64,000 bases of DNA from Bradyrhizobium sp. WSM471 (lineage in GTDB: Bacteria; Pseudomonadota; Alphaproteobacteria; Rhizobiales; Xanthobacteraceae). The position numbers and the translations under genes were made by a program. Location: assembly GCF_000244915.1 (NCBI RefSeq), contig NZ_CM001442.1, positions 6,200,001 to 6,264,000 on the forward strand, in the 5' to 3' direction. Position 1 is the first letter of the stretch; each line of letters begins with the position of its first letter. This document shows positions 7,814-17,125 of the stretch, piece by piece. A model generated the notes under the pieces. It worked only from the letters and a program-made list of their open reading frames with translations, had not been told where the DNA came from and ran no database searches.

Positions 7814-9199
7814 ATGGGCGCTAATTGCATGGATTGGACCCCTACAATCTCGGAGCTGAGCGGGCCGCGCTATCAGCGCATCGTCGAGGCCATGGAGGCC
7901 GATATCGCCGCAGGCCGGCTGGTCCGCGGGCAGCAATTGCCGACGCAGCGGGCGCTGGCAAAGGCGCTCGGCATCGACCTCACCACGGTGACGCGCGCCT
8001 ACACCGAGGCGCGGCGCCGCGGCATCATGGAAGCCCGGGTCGGCCAGGGGTCGTTCGTGTCGGAGACCAGCGCGCGCCGCGCGGGCGATCTGCCGCATCC
8101 CGTCGCGATCGACCTCTCGATGAACGTGCCGCCGCAGCCACTCGAAGCGCAGCTCGACGAGCGCATCATCGCCGGGATGGAAGCCATCCGCGCGCAATCG
8201 GGCCTGACGGCGCATCTCAACTACCAGCCGCCCGGCGGCAGCGCACACGAGCGCGAGGTCGCGGCGCGTTGGATGCGCGCACGCGTGCCACATGCGCATG
8301 CCGACAGGCTCGTGATCTTTCCCGGCGCGCAGACGATCCTGTTCAACCTGCTCGCACATCTTGCGCGTCCAGGTGACGTCGTGCTGACGGAAGCCCTCAC
8401 CTTTCCCGGCATCAGGGCCGCCGCCGCGCGGCTCGGCGTCAAGCTTGTCGGCGTCGCCATGGATGACGGCGGCATCCTGCCCGACGCGCTGGCAAAGGCT
8501 TGCCGCACGCATAAGCCGAAAGCGGTCTATCTCATTCCGACGCTGCACAATCCGACCACCGCGACGCTGCTCCCCGAGCGGCGCAGCGCCATCGCCAAGA
8601 TCATCAACGATGCCGATACTATTCTGATCGAGGACGACGCCTACGGGCTGCTCGATCGGTCGGCATCGCCGATCGCCAATCTCATTCCGGAACGGACTTA
8701 TCTTGCGACCACGCTGTCGAAATGCATCGCGCCGGCGCTGCGGGTCGCCTATCTGACGACGCCCGACAGCAGCTCGCAGCGGGAGATGCGCAACTCTTTG
8801 CAGGCAACGGTGCAGATGCCGGCGCCGCTAATGGTCGCGCTGGTGACGCATTGGATCGAGACCGGCATTGCCGACCGCATCATCACCGCCATCCGGAGCG
8901 AGGCGATCGGCCGCCAGCAGCTCGCGCAACGGGCGCTGAAAGGCTTTGAGTTCCAGGCCAAGCCCGCCGCTCACCATCTTTGGCTGCGGCTGCCGGAGGG
9001 CCGTGCCGACGTCGCGGCGCATCTGCTGCGGAATGGACTGGCAGTCGTCGCCGGCGAGGCCTTCACCGTCGACGGAACGCTGCCGCATGCGGCACGCGTC
9101 TCGCTTGGCGCGGCGCGCAACAGGGCGGAATTGACGGAAGCGCTGCGCATCCTCGTGAGCGCGCTGCACAGGCCCGCCGACAGCAGACAGATCGTCTAG
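7814..9199 (+). CDS. MocR-family regulator (GntR HTH fused to aminotransferase fold)
   Basis: 461 aa. GntR winged helix at about residues 12-80 (QLPTQRALAKALGID... followed by TRAYTEARRRG), then a type-I aminotransferase-like domain to the C-terminus. The PLP lysine is K303 in STLSKCIAP and the DDAYG aspartate precedes it. MocR proteins use PLP or an amino compound as effector and usually control themselves and a divergent gene. Here that gene is DUF983, an unusual partner. ATG 7814 was chosen; ATG 7829 is an alternative. Confidence 0.92.
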   Translation: MGANCMDWTPTISELSGPRYQRIVEAMEADIAAGRLVRGQQLPTQRALAKALGIDLTTVTRAYTEARRRGIMEARVGQGSFVSETSARRAGDLPHPVAIDLSMNVPPQPLEAQLDERIIAGMEAIRAQSGLTAHLNYQPPGGSAHEREVAARWMRARVPHAHADRLVIFPGAQTILFNLLAHLARPGDVVLTEALTFPGIRAAAARLGVKLVGVAMDDGGILPDALAKACRTHKPKAVYLIPTLHNPTTATLLPERRSAIAKIINDADTILIEDDAYGLLDRSASPIANLIPERTYLATTLSKCIAPALRVAYLTTPDSSSQREMRNSLQATVQMPAPLMVALVTHWIETGIADRIITAIRSEAIGRQQLAQRALKGFEFQAKPAAHHLWLRLPEGRADVAAHLLRNGLAVVAGEAFTVDGTLPHAARVSLGAARNRAELTEALRILVSALHRPADSRQIV

Positions 9200-9480
9200 C
9201 AAATACTTATCGATGCTGACGGCGATGCCGCGAGCGCAGGATTGGTGCGACGGGGACGGATAGGCCGCATAGGCTTCGCTCGGCGCGACGGCAATCTTCG
9301 TGCGGGTCATCATCCTTCTCCATAGTCTCATTCGGGAGACTGGCCGATCGACCGCAGCGCTGCTGAGGATCACGCTTGCGTACGGTTTTGAAATTGACCT
9401 GCACGGCCGCAGCTGTGCTATGCGAGCAATGGCGATCAACAGTTCGGGATCGCCCAGGCGACAGGGACAATCTGTTGGAA
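9200..9480. other. Intergenic region with a weak minus-strand reading frame
   Basis: 281 bp between MocR and the TauE-like gene. A minus-strand frame starts with two ATGs at 9313 and 9310 behind GGAGAAGG and runs MMTRTKIAVAPSEAYAAY before continuing antisense into the MocR gene. The part outside MocR is about 38 codons. It may be a small or decayed gene, and I cannot assign it. No other feature seen. Confidence 0.3.
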
Positions 9481-10218
9481 ATGCTCACCTACGCGCTGCT
9501 GCTGCTCGGCGCACTGGCCGGGGGCTTCGTCTCGGGCCTTGCCGGTTTCGGCACGGCGCTGATGGCACTCGGCATCTGGCTCTATGTACTGCCGCCCTCG
9601 CTCGCGGTGCCCCTGGTGCTGATCTGCTCGGTGATCGCGCAGAGCTCGACGCTGCCGTCGATGTGGAAAAGTTTCGATCTCGCGCTGGTCTGGCCGTTCC
9701 TGATCGGAGGACTGATCGGCGTGCCGCTGGGCACCATGCTGGTCGCCTCCGCCGATCCAAAAGTGTTCAAACTGAGCGTCGGCGTGCTGATCCTGGTGTT
9801 TTCGACCGCTCTCTATCTCAACAAGCAGCCGCTCGCCCTCACCTTCGGCGGCCGCATTGCCGACGGCGCGATCGGTTTTGCTGGCGGCATATTGGGTGGC
9901 CTTGCCGGACTGTCCGGGCCGCTGCCGATCCTGTGGGCGAACATCCGCGGCTGGAACAAGCACGAGCGGCGCGGCATCTTCCAGCTCTTCAATTTCACCG
10001 TGCTCGCCGCCGCTTTGGTGTTGCAGACCGCCTCGGGCCTCGTCGCGTTCAAGGTGGTCTGGCTCGCGGTGATCGCATTTCCGGGCACGCTGATCGGCGC
10101 ATGGGCCGGCGCGCGCGTCTATCACGCGCTGAGCGACAAGCATTTCGGCGATGTCGTGCTCGGTCTCTTGTTCCTGTCGGGCCTCGGCCTCGTCTGGAAC
10201 AGTTTGGGCACGCACTAA
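9481..10218 (+). CDS. TauE/SafE-family sulfite/organoanion exporter
   Basis: 245 aa inner-membrane protein with about seven to eight hydrophobic segments and the paired glycine-rich motifs of the family (GALAGGFVSGLAGFGTA near the start and GGILGGLAGLSGP near residue 140). Likely exports a small anion; the substrate cannot be told. ATG 9481 was chosen because the first membrane helix begins there. Its end overlaps the convergent O-antigen ligase gene by 4 bp. Confidence 0.88.
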   Translation: MLTYALLLLGALAGGFVSGLAGFGTALMALGIWLYVLPPSLAVPLVLICSVIAQSSTLPSMWKSFDLALVWPFLIGGLIGVPLGTMLVASADPKVFKLSVGVLILVFSTALYLNKQPLALTFGGRIADGAIGFAGGILGGLAGLSGPLPILWANIRGWNKHERRGIFQLFNFTVLAAALVLQTASGLVAFKVVWLAVIAFPGTLIGAWAGARVYHALSDKHFGDVVLGLLFLSGLGLVWNSLGTH

Positions 10219-11483
10219 CTCCGTATCGTCTTCGCGGCGAGCGCCATGCCGCCGGCAATTCCGACGCCAAGCACGTAGATCCAGCCCTCGGCGAAATCGA
10301 ACAGATGCGAATTGAGCAGCGAGGACAGCATGTTCTGCACCACGACCAGGAGGCCGACCCAGCAAGCCAGACCCTCTCCGCGAAACAGCGAGAGATGCGC
10401 GAACCAGAGCGCGTAGAGGACCAGGACGCCCAACGCGCCCCACTGGACGGCGACATTGAGCGTCTGGTTGTGGGGATCACCGACGATTTCCGCCCGAACC
10501 CCGCTCTCGCCGGCAGCCGCGCGCTCGAACAGGCCGCGGATCGCGCCGGTGCCGTGACCAAGCAGCGGCGCGTCCGCGGTGAACGCCAGCGATTTGCGCC
10601 AGAACTCCAGTCGGGACCCCATGCCGCTGACGTCGTTGCCGACGATGCTGACTTCGTAGTCTCCGCTGAACTTGGCGAGCGTCGCGCGCAGATGCGGCGA
10701 GACGGTCCACAGCAGCACGGCCAACATCCCCATCACGCCCGCGGCGAGCAGCGCGGTGCGGCGGCGCAGATGCAAGAGGGCGAAGACCACGATCAGGATC
10801 GGCAGCGTCACCAGCGCCGTCCGCGAGACCACGACGAACATCATGTTGGCGAGGAAGCCGATCGCGAGCGCCACGAACAGCGCCGCGATGCGGTAACGGC
10901 CCTCTCGCAGCAGCGCCACGATCGGGTAGGCCAGCGCGATCGCACAGAGTGCGAACTCCTGGCTCTGGTCGATATAATTGCGCACAGCGATCCCGCTTTC
11001 GACCTTGTAAGGCCCGCGCGACAGATAGAGTTTCAGCGACAGTGCGGGATCGACGGCGACGGCGAAGGAATAGAGCATCAGCGCCGTGCAGGACACCAGG
11101 AACGCGGAAAACACCCAGCCGCCAAACGGCCAGCGCTCGAACTGGTAGATCAGAAGCGGAATCACCAGCAGCTTCGCCGCCGGGCCGATCGCATGGATTC
11201 GATCAGGCCACGGCGCATCCGACCAGAGCGCGCCGATGGCGGCGAGCGCGACCAGCACAATCGGCAGCAGGCTGACCGGCCGAAGCAACGAACGGGGAAA
11301 TTCGCGGAGATCGACGAACGCGAACGCGATCAGCCAGGGAATGAGCGCGAAAATGAGCCCGGTCGTGGTCCACGGCAGCAGCAGCGCGATCAGCGCGACG
11401 AAGCGGGCCGGCGTGCGATAGCGTGCCGCCCAGATCGCGGAGAGCCAGGAATTGGGCCGCCGCTCGTTCAACACCTCGGTCAT
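10215..11483 (-). CDS. O-antigen ligase / polymerase (Wzy/WaaL-like) family protein
   Basis: 422 aa with about ten to twelve membrane helices. A large periplasmic loop (about residues 270-350) carries the conserved GMGSRLEFWRKS and LLGHGTGAIRGLF motifs and the PHNQTLNVAVQWG histidine segment typical of O-antigen ligases. It transfers or polymerises O-chain sugars in the periplasm. The ATG at 11483 has AAGGGG 4 bp upstream; earlier in-frame ATGs at 11504 and 11510 lack this. No other LPS gene is adjacent. Confidence 0.88.
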   Translation of the reverse strand: MTEVLNERRPNSWLSAIWAARYRTPARFVALIALLLPWTTTGLIFALIPWLIAFAFVDLREFPRSLLRPVSLLPIVLVALAAIGALWSDAPWPDRIHAIGPAAKLLVIPLLIYQFERWPFGGWVFSAFLVSCTALMLYSFAVAVDPALSLKLYLSRGPYKVESGIAVRNYIDQSQEFALCAIALAYPIVALLREGRYRIAALFVALAIGFLANMMFVVVSRTALVTLPILIVVFALLHLRRRTALLAAGVMGMLAVLLWTVSPHLRATLAKFSGDYEVSIVGNDVSGMGSRLEFWRKSLAFTADAPLLGHGTGAIRGLFERAAAGESGVRAEIVGDPHNQTLNVAVQWGALGVLVLYALWFAHLSLFRGEGLACWVGLLVVVQNMLSSLLNSHLFDFAEGWIYVLGVGIAGGMALAAKTIRS

Positions 11484-11572
11484 TTGGCCCCTTGCAGCCG
11501 CCATCCCCACGGCGCCGCAAGTTTGCCGGAGCGGTGGGGCGGGGACAAGCGCGGGCGCTGCTCAATCTGTCG

Positions 11573-12979
11573 CTACGCAGGCTCGCGGGCGAGAGGCGCT
11601 ATCGTCTCGGGACTTTCTGACCCCGCAACCTTCTCCTGTGCCGGCAGCGAAAGGCGCTTTCTGAACTCGCGGCGCAACAGCCACAAGCTCAGGGCGGCCT
11701 GCAGCGTGGTCGTCGCGATCGACAGGTACCAGACATGCTCCATCCGGAAGCCCGGCCACGTCGAGAGCCAGATCGACGGCAGGGAATAGGTGAGGACCCG
11801 CGTTGCCGAGGTCAACAACACCGGCTTGGTGTTGCCGAGCCCCTGAAACAGGCTGGAGCAGGTGAAGATCAGCCCCTGCGCCACCATGTTGAGCGAGACG
11901 ATGCGCAGAAAAAGCGACGCAACCGCCATCGTCTCCTGATCCTTCGAGAAGCCGGTAAGCAATAGACCAGGCACGAGCTGCGCCGGGATCAAGAAAACAA
12001 TCATCACGGCGGTCGCGACAAGCGCCGCCTTGACAAAGGTCTCCCTCACGCGCGCTCCATTGCCGGCGCCGAAATTCTGGCCGGCGATCGGCCCTGCGGC
12101 AAGGGCGATGGCAAGCGCCGGCATCTGCATCAGGCCGAGGAGACGCGTCCCGATGCCAAATCCGGCCTGTGCCGCCGAGCCGAAAACGCTCAGCACGTAA
12201 TAGCCCACGGCCATGATGATGAAGACCATCGCGAACTCACCGCCTGCAGGCAGGCCGACATTGAGGATCCTCCTCCACTCTCGAAGCTGCGGCCGCCATT
12301 GCGCGGGATTAAAGGCGACATAGCGTTCCAGTTTCAGGAAATACACCAGCAGCATAAGCACACCGATGAAGACGGCAATCGAGCTTGCGAGGCCCGCTCC
12401 GGCAACACCGAGCGCGTGCCCGGTGCCCCAACCCGAGATCAAGACCGGCGCCAGCGCGATGTTGATGGCCACTGCAAGCGCTTGAACCACCATGCTCGGT
12501 CGCACGATGCCCGTCGCCCGCAACGCAGACGCCATGACCTGCGACGCAAACTGCAGCGCCAAAGCCGGCATGAACCAGAGCAGATAAACCGCGCCGGCTT
12601 CGACCGTGGCCTCATCGGCCGCGACCGCGCGCATATACGGACGCGACAATGCGAAGCCCGCGACCAGGGTCAGGAGCCCGAACAGCACCGATAGGAGGAC
12701 CGACTGGTTGAAGACGAGGTTGGCGTCGCCGCGATCCTTGCGCCCCACGGCGTGCGCCATCAGCGCCACCGTGCCGACGCCGAGCACCTGCATCAGCGCA
12801 TTGACGAGAAAGCCGGCATTGCCGGCCGCGGCGACGCCCGCGATTGCCGCATCGCCCAGTCCCGACACAAAGTACAGGTCGACCAGCTGGCAGATCATGA
12901 TCGTGATCATGCCAACCACGATCGGGGGCGCCATGCTCAGGATGTGGCTCACGATGGAGCCGCGTGTCAGGTCCTTCAT
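11573..12979 (-). CDS. MATE-family multidrug efflux transporter
   Basis: 468 aa with the twelve hydrophobic segments and internal two-fold repeat of MATE exporters (NorM/DinF type). The start MKDLTRGSIVSHILSMAPP and the repeated AGPIAGQNFGAGN motif near residue 285 are typical. Likely Na+ or H+ driven drug export. The ATG at 12979 was chosen; an in-frame start at 13042 lies inside the upstream gene's 3' end. It follows the ABC exporter gene in the same direction, so the two may be co-transcribed. Confidence 0.92.
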   Translation of the reverse strand: MKDLTRGSIVSHILSMAPPIVVGMITIMICQLVDLYFVSGLGDAAIAGVAAAGNAGFLVNALMQVLGVGTVALMAHAVGRKDRGDANLVFNQSVLLSVLFGLLTLVAGFALSRPYMRAVAADEATVEAGAVYLLWFMPALALQFASQVMASALRATGIVRPSMVVQALAVAINIALAPVLISGWGTGHALGVAGAGLASSIAVFIGVLMLLVYFLKLERYVAFNPAQWRPQLREWRRILNVGLPAGGEFAMVFIIMAVGYYVLSVFGSAAQAGFGIGTRLLGLMQMPALAIALAAGPIAGQNFGAGNGARVRETFVKAALVATAVMIVFLIPAQLVPGLLLTGFSKDQETMAVASLFLRIVSLNMVAQGLIFTCSSLFQGLGNTKPVLLTSATRVLTYSLPSIWLSTWPGFRMEHVWYLSIATTTLQAALSLWLLRREFRKRLSLPAQEKVAGSESPETIAPLAREPA

Positions 12980-13038
12980 GTCATTCCATCCTCTGGCGGC
13001 GCGACGGCGGAACTTTCGTCCCACCGACCGCGCACCAC

Positions 13039-14838
13039 TCATTCCGCTGCTGCGATCTGTCCGAGCTCCACCACCTGGCGCTCGAACAGGCCGCGATAGA
13101 TGCCGCCAGGTTTGGACGCGAGCCTGGCATGCGTGCCTTGCTCGACGATCTCGCCGCGGTCGAACACCAGGATGCGATCGAGGCTCTTCACCGTCGACAG
13201 CCGATGCGCGATCACGATCGAGGTCCGGCCTCGCATCAGCCGCTCCATCGCCTGCTGGATCAGCGCCTCGGATTCCGAATCGAGGCTCGAGGTCGCTTCG
13301 TCCAGGATCAGCACCGGCGCATCGGCGAGGAAGGCGCGCGCCAGCGCCACACGCTGCCGCTCGCCGCCGGAGAGCTTGACGCCGCGCTCGCCGACCAGCG
13401 TGCCGTAGCCCTTGGGCAGCCGCACGATGAAGTCGTGCGCGTTGGCCAGCCGTGCCGCCTGCTCGATCGCCTCCAGGCTGGCGCCGGGCCGGCCATAGGC
13501 GATGTTCTCGGCGAGCGAGCGGTGAAACAGGATCGGGTCCTGCTGCACGATCGCGATCTGGCTGCGCAGCGAATGCTGCGTGGCCTTGGCGATGTCCTGC
13601 CCATCGATCAGAACGCGGCCGCCGGTAACGTCGTAGAGCCGCTGCACCAGCTTGACGAAGGTGGTCTTGCCGGAGCCGGAGCGGCCGACGAGACCGACTC
13701 GTTCACCGGCGCGGATCGTGACCGACAGTCCGTCATAGAGCGGCGCGTGATGGCCGCCATAGTGGAACGTGACGTCGTCGAACACGAGCTCGCCGCGCTG
13801 GATCGCGATCGGCCGCGCGTCCAGCGCGTCCGCAATCCCAATCGGCTCGTCGTGGATCGCCACCAGCTCTTCCATGTCGTTGACCGAACGCTGCAGGTTG
13901 TTGATGTGCATTCCGACGTCGCGCAAATAGGCATGGATGACATAGTAGCTCGTCAGCACATAGGTGACGTCGCCGGGCGAGGCCCGCCCCGACATCCACA
14001 GCAGCACGGCGCCGCCGATCACGGAGGCGCGCAGGGCCAGCAGCACCGAGAGCTGCGCCAGATTGGTGTAGTTGTAGCGCAGCCACGTCCGCCGCACGCG
14101 CACGCGCCAGCGGTTGACGACCCGGGCAAGCCGCGCATCCTCGCGCGCCTCCGCGCCGAAGGACTTCACCACCGCGTTGCAGGTCAGCGCATCCGCAAGC
14201 GTGCCGCCGACCTTGGTGTCCCAGGCATTGGAGATTCGCGCGGCCGGCGCGATGTAGCGCATCGAGAACAGCACCGTCATCGTGACATAGGCCAGCGCGC
14301 CCAGCGCGATCACCGCGCCAAGCGAGGCCCAGTGCAGGCCGAGCAGGATCATCGAACCGATCAGCACCAGCAGCGACGGCGCCAGCGCCATCAAGATGGT
14401 GTCGTTCAACAGGTCGAGCGCCCACATGCCGCGGGTGACCTTGCGCACCGTGGATCCCGCGAAGGAGTTGGCGTGCCAGTCGGTCGAGAAGCGTTGCACG
14501 CGCATGAAGGCTTCCTGCGCGACCTCGGACATGATCTTCAGCGAGAACGGCACGATGGCCTGGAGGCCGGTCAGCCGCAGCACCACGGACGCCGCGCCCA
14601 GCGCCACGATACCGCCCAGGGCCATCAGCGCCGCGTGCCGTGCGGCGGGATCGGACGGGCCGCGGGTCAGGGCGTCGACCAGATGGCCGGAGAAGACCGG
14701 CATGAACAGGTCGGCGATGGTCGCACCCAGCAAGCCGCCGGCGACGATGAGGGTACGCCCCGGCTGCTTCAGCCAGTGCCGGAACACGAATGGCAGCACC
14801 ACGCGTATCGCCGCGGGCCGTTTTGACAGAGCGGTCAT
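13039..14838 (-). CDS. ABC exporter, fused permease and ATPase (half transporter)
   Basis: 599 aa. Six-helix ABC_membrane domain (about residues 20-325) fused to an ATPase: Walker A GRSGSGKT at 385-392, signature LSGGERQ near 493, Walker B VLILDEATSS near 518, and the switch His in IAHRLST. A homodimeric multidrug/lipid (MsbA-like) exporter by architecture; the substrate is unknown. Upstream of the MATE gene by 59 bp on the same strand. Confidence 0.93.
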   Translation of the reverse strand: MTALSKRPAAIRVVLPFVFRHWLKQPGRTLIVAGGLLGATIADLFMPVFSGHLVDALTRGPSDPAARHAALMALGGIVALGAASVVLRLTGLQAIVPFSLKIMSEVAQEAFMRVQRFSTDWHANSFAGSTVRKVTRGMWALDLLNDTILMALAPSLLVLIGSMILLGLHWASLGAVIALGALAYVTMTVLFSMRYIAPAARISNAWDTKVGGTLADALTCNAVVKSFGAEAREDARLARVVNRWRVRVRRTWLRYNYTNLAQLSVLLALRASVIGGAVLLWMSGRASPGDVTYVLTSYYVIHAYLRDVGMHINNLQRSVNDMEELVAIHDEPIGIADALDARPIAIQRGELVFDDVTFHYGGHHAPLYDGLSVTIRAGERVGLVGRSGSGKTTFVKLVQRLYDVTGGRVLIDGQDIAKATQHSLRSQIAIVQQDPILFHRSLAENIAYGRPGASLEAIEQAARLANAHDFIVRLPKGYGTLVGERGVKLSGGERQRVALARAFLADAPVLILDEATSSLDSESEALIQQAMERLMRGRTSIVIAHRLSTVKSLDRILVFDRGEIVEQGTHARLASKPGGIYRGLFERQVVELGQIAAAE

Positions 14839-14913
14839 GGCATCATCCGGCCGCTTATGGCGCGGGCCGGCTCCATTGATGGACGCAGGCCGGCCGCGAG
14901 GGCCGAGACGGCG

Positions 14914-15111
14914 TCACTTAAAGTTGGCTTTGATCTGGGAAGCGAAGCGATCGGGACTGAAAGCCCAATCGAAGCTGGCGGAAGAGGCCTCTAGGAGGCC
15001 GAGCACATACCGAGCCAGAACATCATCGAGCGCGGGCGTGCGATCTGCGAATGCGACGAAATCATGCAAATCCTCCCGGTTCGATGGAATGAGCTGCGCT
15101 TTATAGATGTG
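14914..15111 (-). pseudogene. Possible gene remnant (open frame without a good start)
   Basis: A minus-strand frame is open from just after TGA (15112-15114) to TGA (14914-14916) and reads like real protein (RTPALDDVLARYVLGLLEAS near its middle). It has no ATG. The only in-frame candidate is TTG at 15069 (51 aa), 2 nt from GGGAGG, which is too close. A well-spaced ATG at 15065 is out of frame and stops after 24 codons. This looks like a frameshifted or truncated gene tail. Family not recognised. Confidence 0.35.
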
Positions 15112-15211
15112 TCATTGGTGATTTGCAACGGGGCTCGCGCGAGATCACGCACGAGTGTTGCAAATTGGTGCGAGGTGCCTTGGCCCGCGTCGCCGCCGGC
15201 TCAATCTCCAC

Positions 15212-15310
15212 CGTCATGCCCGCGAAGGCGGGCATCCAGTACGCCGCGGCGCCTCGGCTCCATCACAGCCTTCTCGGAATACTGGATCGCCTGCCTTCGC
15301 GGGCGATGAC
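15212..15310. repeat. Dispersed palindromic repeat, family B (GGGCATCCAGTACGCC)
   Basis: Starts CGTCATGCCCGCGAAGGCGG, contains ATCCAGTA ... TACTGGAT as an inner inverted pair, and ends CGCGGGCGATGAC. Related copies are at 55931-56029 and 62129-62230. With the remnant frame it fills the gap between the ABC exporter and the EmrB-type gene. Confidence 0.88.
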
Positions 15311-15328
15311 ACCGAATGAGTGGCTGGC

Positions 15329-16915
15329 TTAATGCGCGTCGCCGCTGGCGCCGAACGGCGAGGCTGGCCTCTTCAACAATGTGACGAGCAGGGTGAGGCC
15401 GAGATAGAACAGCGTCAGGATGAAGAAGGCATCGCCGAAGCCCATCACCACGGCCTGACGATGCACGAGTTGGCTGAGCTGCTTCATCGCCATCAGCGTG
15501 GAATCGCCAAGCCCCTGAAACTTCTGCATGAACATGGTCAGGGTTTCGGTCGCGGTCGCGTTGCCCCAGGTCACGCGCTCCTGCAGGCGCGTGATGTGCA
15601 GGTCGGTGCGGTCGTTGAGCACGGTGTTGATGACGGCGAGACCAACGGCGCCACCGAGATTGCGCATCAGGTTGAAGAGGCCCGAGGCGTTCTTCACCCG
15701 GTCCGGCGCAAGCGTACCGAGCGCGATGTTGTTGGTCGGCACCATCGCGAACATCATGCCGATGCCGCGCAGGATCTGCGGAATCAACAGCTCGTAGAAA
15801 TCGTAGTCGCGCGTGATCCAGGTCATCTGGTAGGAGCCGAGCGCGAACACGACGAGCCCGAACGCGATCATGTAGCGCATGTCGTACTTTGCCATGAGGC
15901 GGCCGACCACCGGCGCGACCAGGAACATGGTGATTCCCGAGACGAACATGGTCTCGCCGATCATCAGCGCGCTATAGCCGCGCACTTCGGCGAGATAGCG
16001 CGGATAGATGTAGGTCAGGCCGTAGAGGCCGATGCCGATGCAGAACTGAAGGACGCAGCCGATCGCGAAATTGCGGTTGGAAAAAGTGCGTAGATTGACG
16101 ATCGGCTCGGCCGCGGTGAAGACGCGCCAGAAGAAGGCGATCGCCGAGATGCCGCAGATCCAGGCGCAGATCGCGACCGAGGGGTCCTGCATCCATTCAT
16201 ATTGCGGGCCCTCCTCCAGCACGTATTCCAGCGTGCCCAGGAAGCCGGCCATGAACAGCAGCCCCCACCAGTCGAAACGATCGAGCAATTCGAAATGCGG
16301 CTCGTCGAAATCGACCAGCGCCAGCACGCCGATGGTGATACCGATGCCGGGCACGATGTTGATGAAGAACAGCCAATTCCAGGACATCAGGTCGGTGATG
16401 TAGCCGCCGACGGTCGGTCCGATGGTCGGCGCCAGCGTCGCGACGAGCCCGATGATGGGACCGACGATATGGAATTTGGTGCGTGGGAAAACGGTATAGG
16501 CCGAGGCGAACACCGTCGGGATCATGCCGGCGCCGAGAAAACCTTGCAGCGCGCGCCAGAGGATCATCTCCTCGATGGTGGTGGCGAAGCCGCAGAGCAG
16601 GCTCGATGCGGTAAAGCCGGCCGCCGAGATCGCGAACAATAGCCGCGTGCCGAAGGCGCGCGACAGAAATCCCGACAGCGGAATCGCGATCACTTCGGCG
16701 ATCAGATAGGCGGTCTGGACCCAGGAGACCTCGCTGGAGCTTGCCGACAGGCCGGCCTGGATTTCACTCAGGGATGCCGAGACGATCTGGATGTCCAGGA
16801 TCGACATGAACATCCCGAACACCATGATGATGAAAGCGAACAGCCGCTTCGGCGCGATGCGCTCCGAAGCGGGGTCCGCCATCATGGCAGGTGAAGCGGT
16901 CGTGGCGTTCGCCAT
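15329..16915 (-). CDS. EmrB/QacA-type MFS drug efflux permease (DHA2, 14 TM)
   Basis: 528 aa with about 14 hydrophobic segments. It has the DHA2 antiporter motifs: LDIQIVSASLSEIQAGL in helix 1, GFLSRAFGTRLLF (motif A) and WRALQGFLGAGMIP (motif B). Works with the membrane-fusion protein encoded upstream (17126-18445) to pump drugs across both membranes. The ATG at 16915 was chosen; the in-frame extension to 17107 runs through a dispersed repeat and is not coding. Expected to be repressed by the TetR protein at 18642. Confidence 0.94.
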   Translation of the reverse strand: MANATTASPAMMADPASERIAPKRLFAFIIMVFGMFMSILDIQIVSASLSEIQAGLSASSSEVSWVQTAYLIAEVIAIPLSGFLSRAFGTRLLFAISAAGFTASSLLCGFATTIEEMILWRALQGFLGAGMIPTVFASAYTVFPRTKFHIVGPIIGLVATLAPTIGPTVGGYITDLMSWNWLFFINIVPGIGITIGVLALVDFDEPHFELLDRFDWWGLLFMAGFLGTLEYVLEEGPQYEWMQDPSVAICAWICGISAIAFFWRVFTAAEPIVNLRTFSNRNFAIGCVLQFCIGIGLYGLTYIYPRYLAEVRGYSALMIGETMFVSGITMFLVAPVVGRLMAKYDMRYMIAFGLVVFALGSYQMTWITRDYDFYELLIPQILRGIGMMFAMVPTNNIALGTLAPDRVKNASGLFNLMRNLGGAVGLAVINTVLNDRTDLHITRLQERVTWGNATATETLTMFMQKFQGLGDSTLMAMKQLSQLVHRQAVVMGFGDAFFILTLFYLGLTLLVTLLKRPASPFGASGDAH

Positions 16916-16955
16916 GGTGTCAGCTCTGATCGCTGCAAGCCGCGGGGTTGGTGCA

Positions 16956-17074
16956 CCTCTCCCGCTTGCGGGAGAGGTCGGCGCGGAGCGCCGGGTGAGG
17001 GCTCTCTCCGCTTGGGGATTGTCCCGTTGCGGAGACACCCTCTCCCCAACCCTCTCCCGCAGGCGGGAGAGGGA
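16956..17074. repeat. Dispersed repeat, family E (CTCTCCCGCTTGCGGGAGAG)
   Basis: Palindromic ends CCTCTCCCGCTTGCGGGAGA and CCTCTCCCGCAGGCGGGAGA flank a CCGGGTGAGGG core and a CTCTCCCCAACC block. It sits inside the efflux operon, between the EmrA-type and EmrB-type genes. Related copies are at 31855-32001 and 54346-54494. Confidence 0.88.
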
Positions 17075-17125
17075 GCGCAGCGTCGTTCGGGGCTGGAGTG
17101 CTGCCAAGCGCCATCGCCAGCAATC

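Noticed and set aside
9300..11789. 829-codon plus-strand frame
   Set aside because: Antisense to the O-antigen ligase gene and out of frame with the TauE gene. Arg/Gln/His-rich, no domain; typical high-GC shadow.
12964..14826. 620-codon plus-strand frame
   Set aside because: Exact antisense of the ABC exporter, with low-complexity His/Arg/Gln composition.
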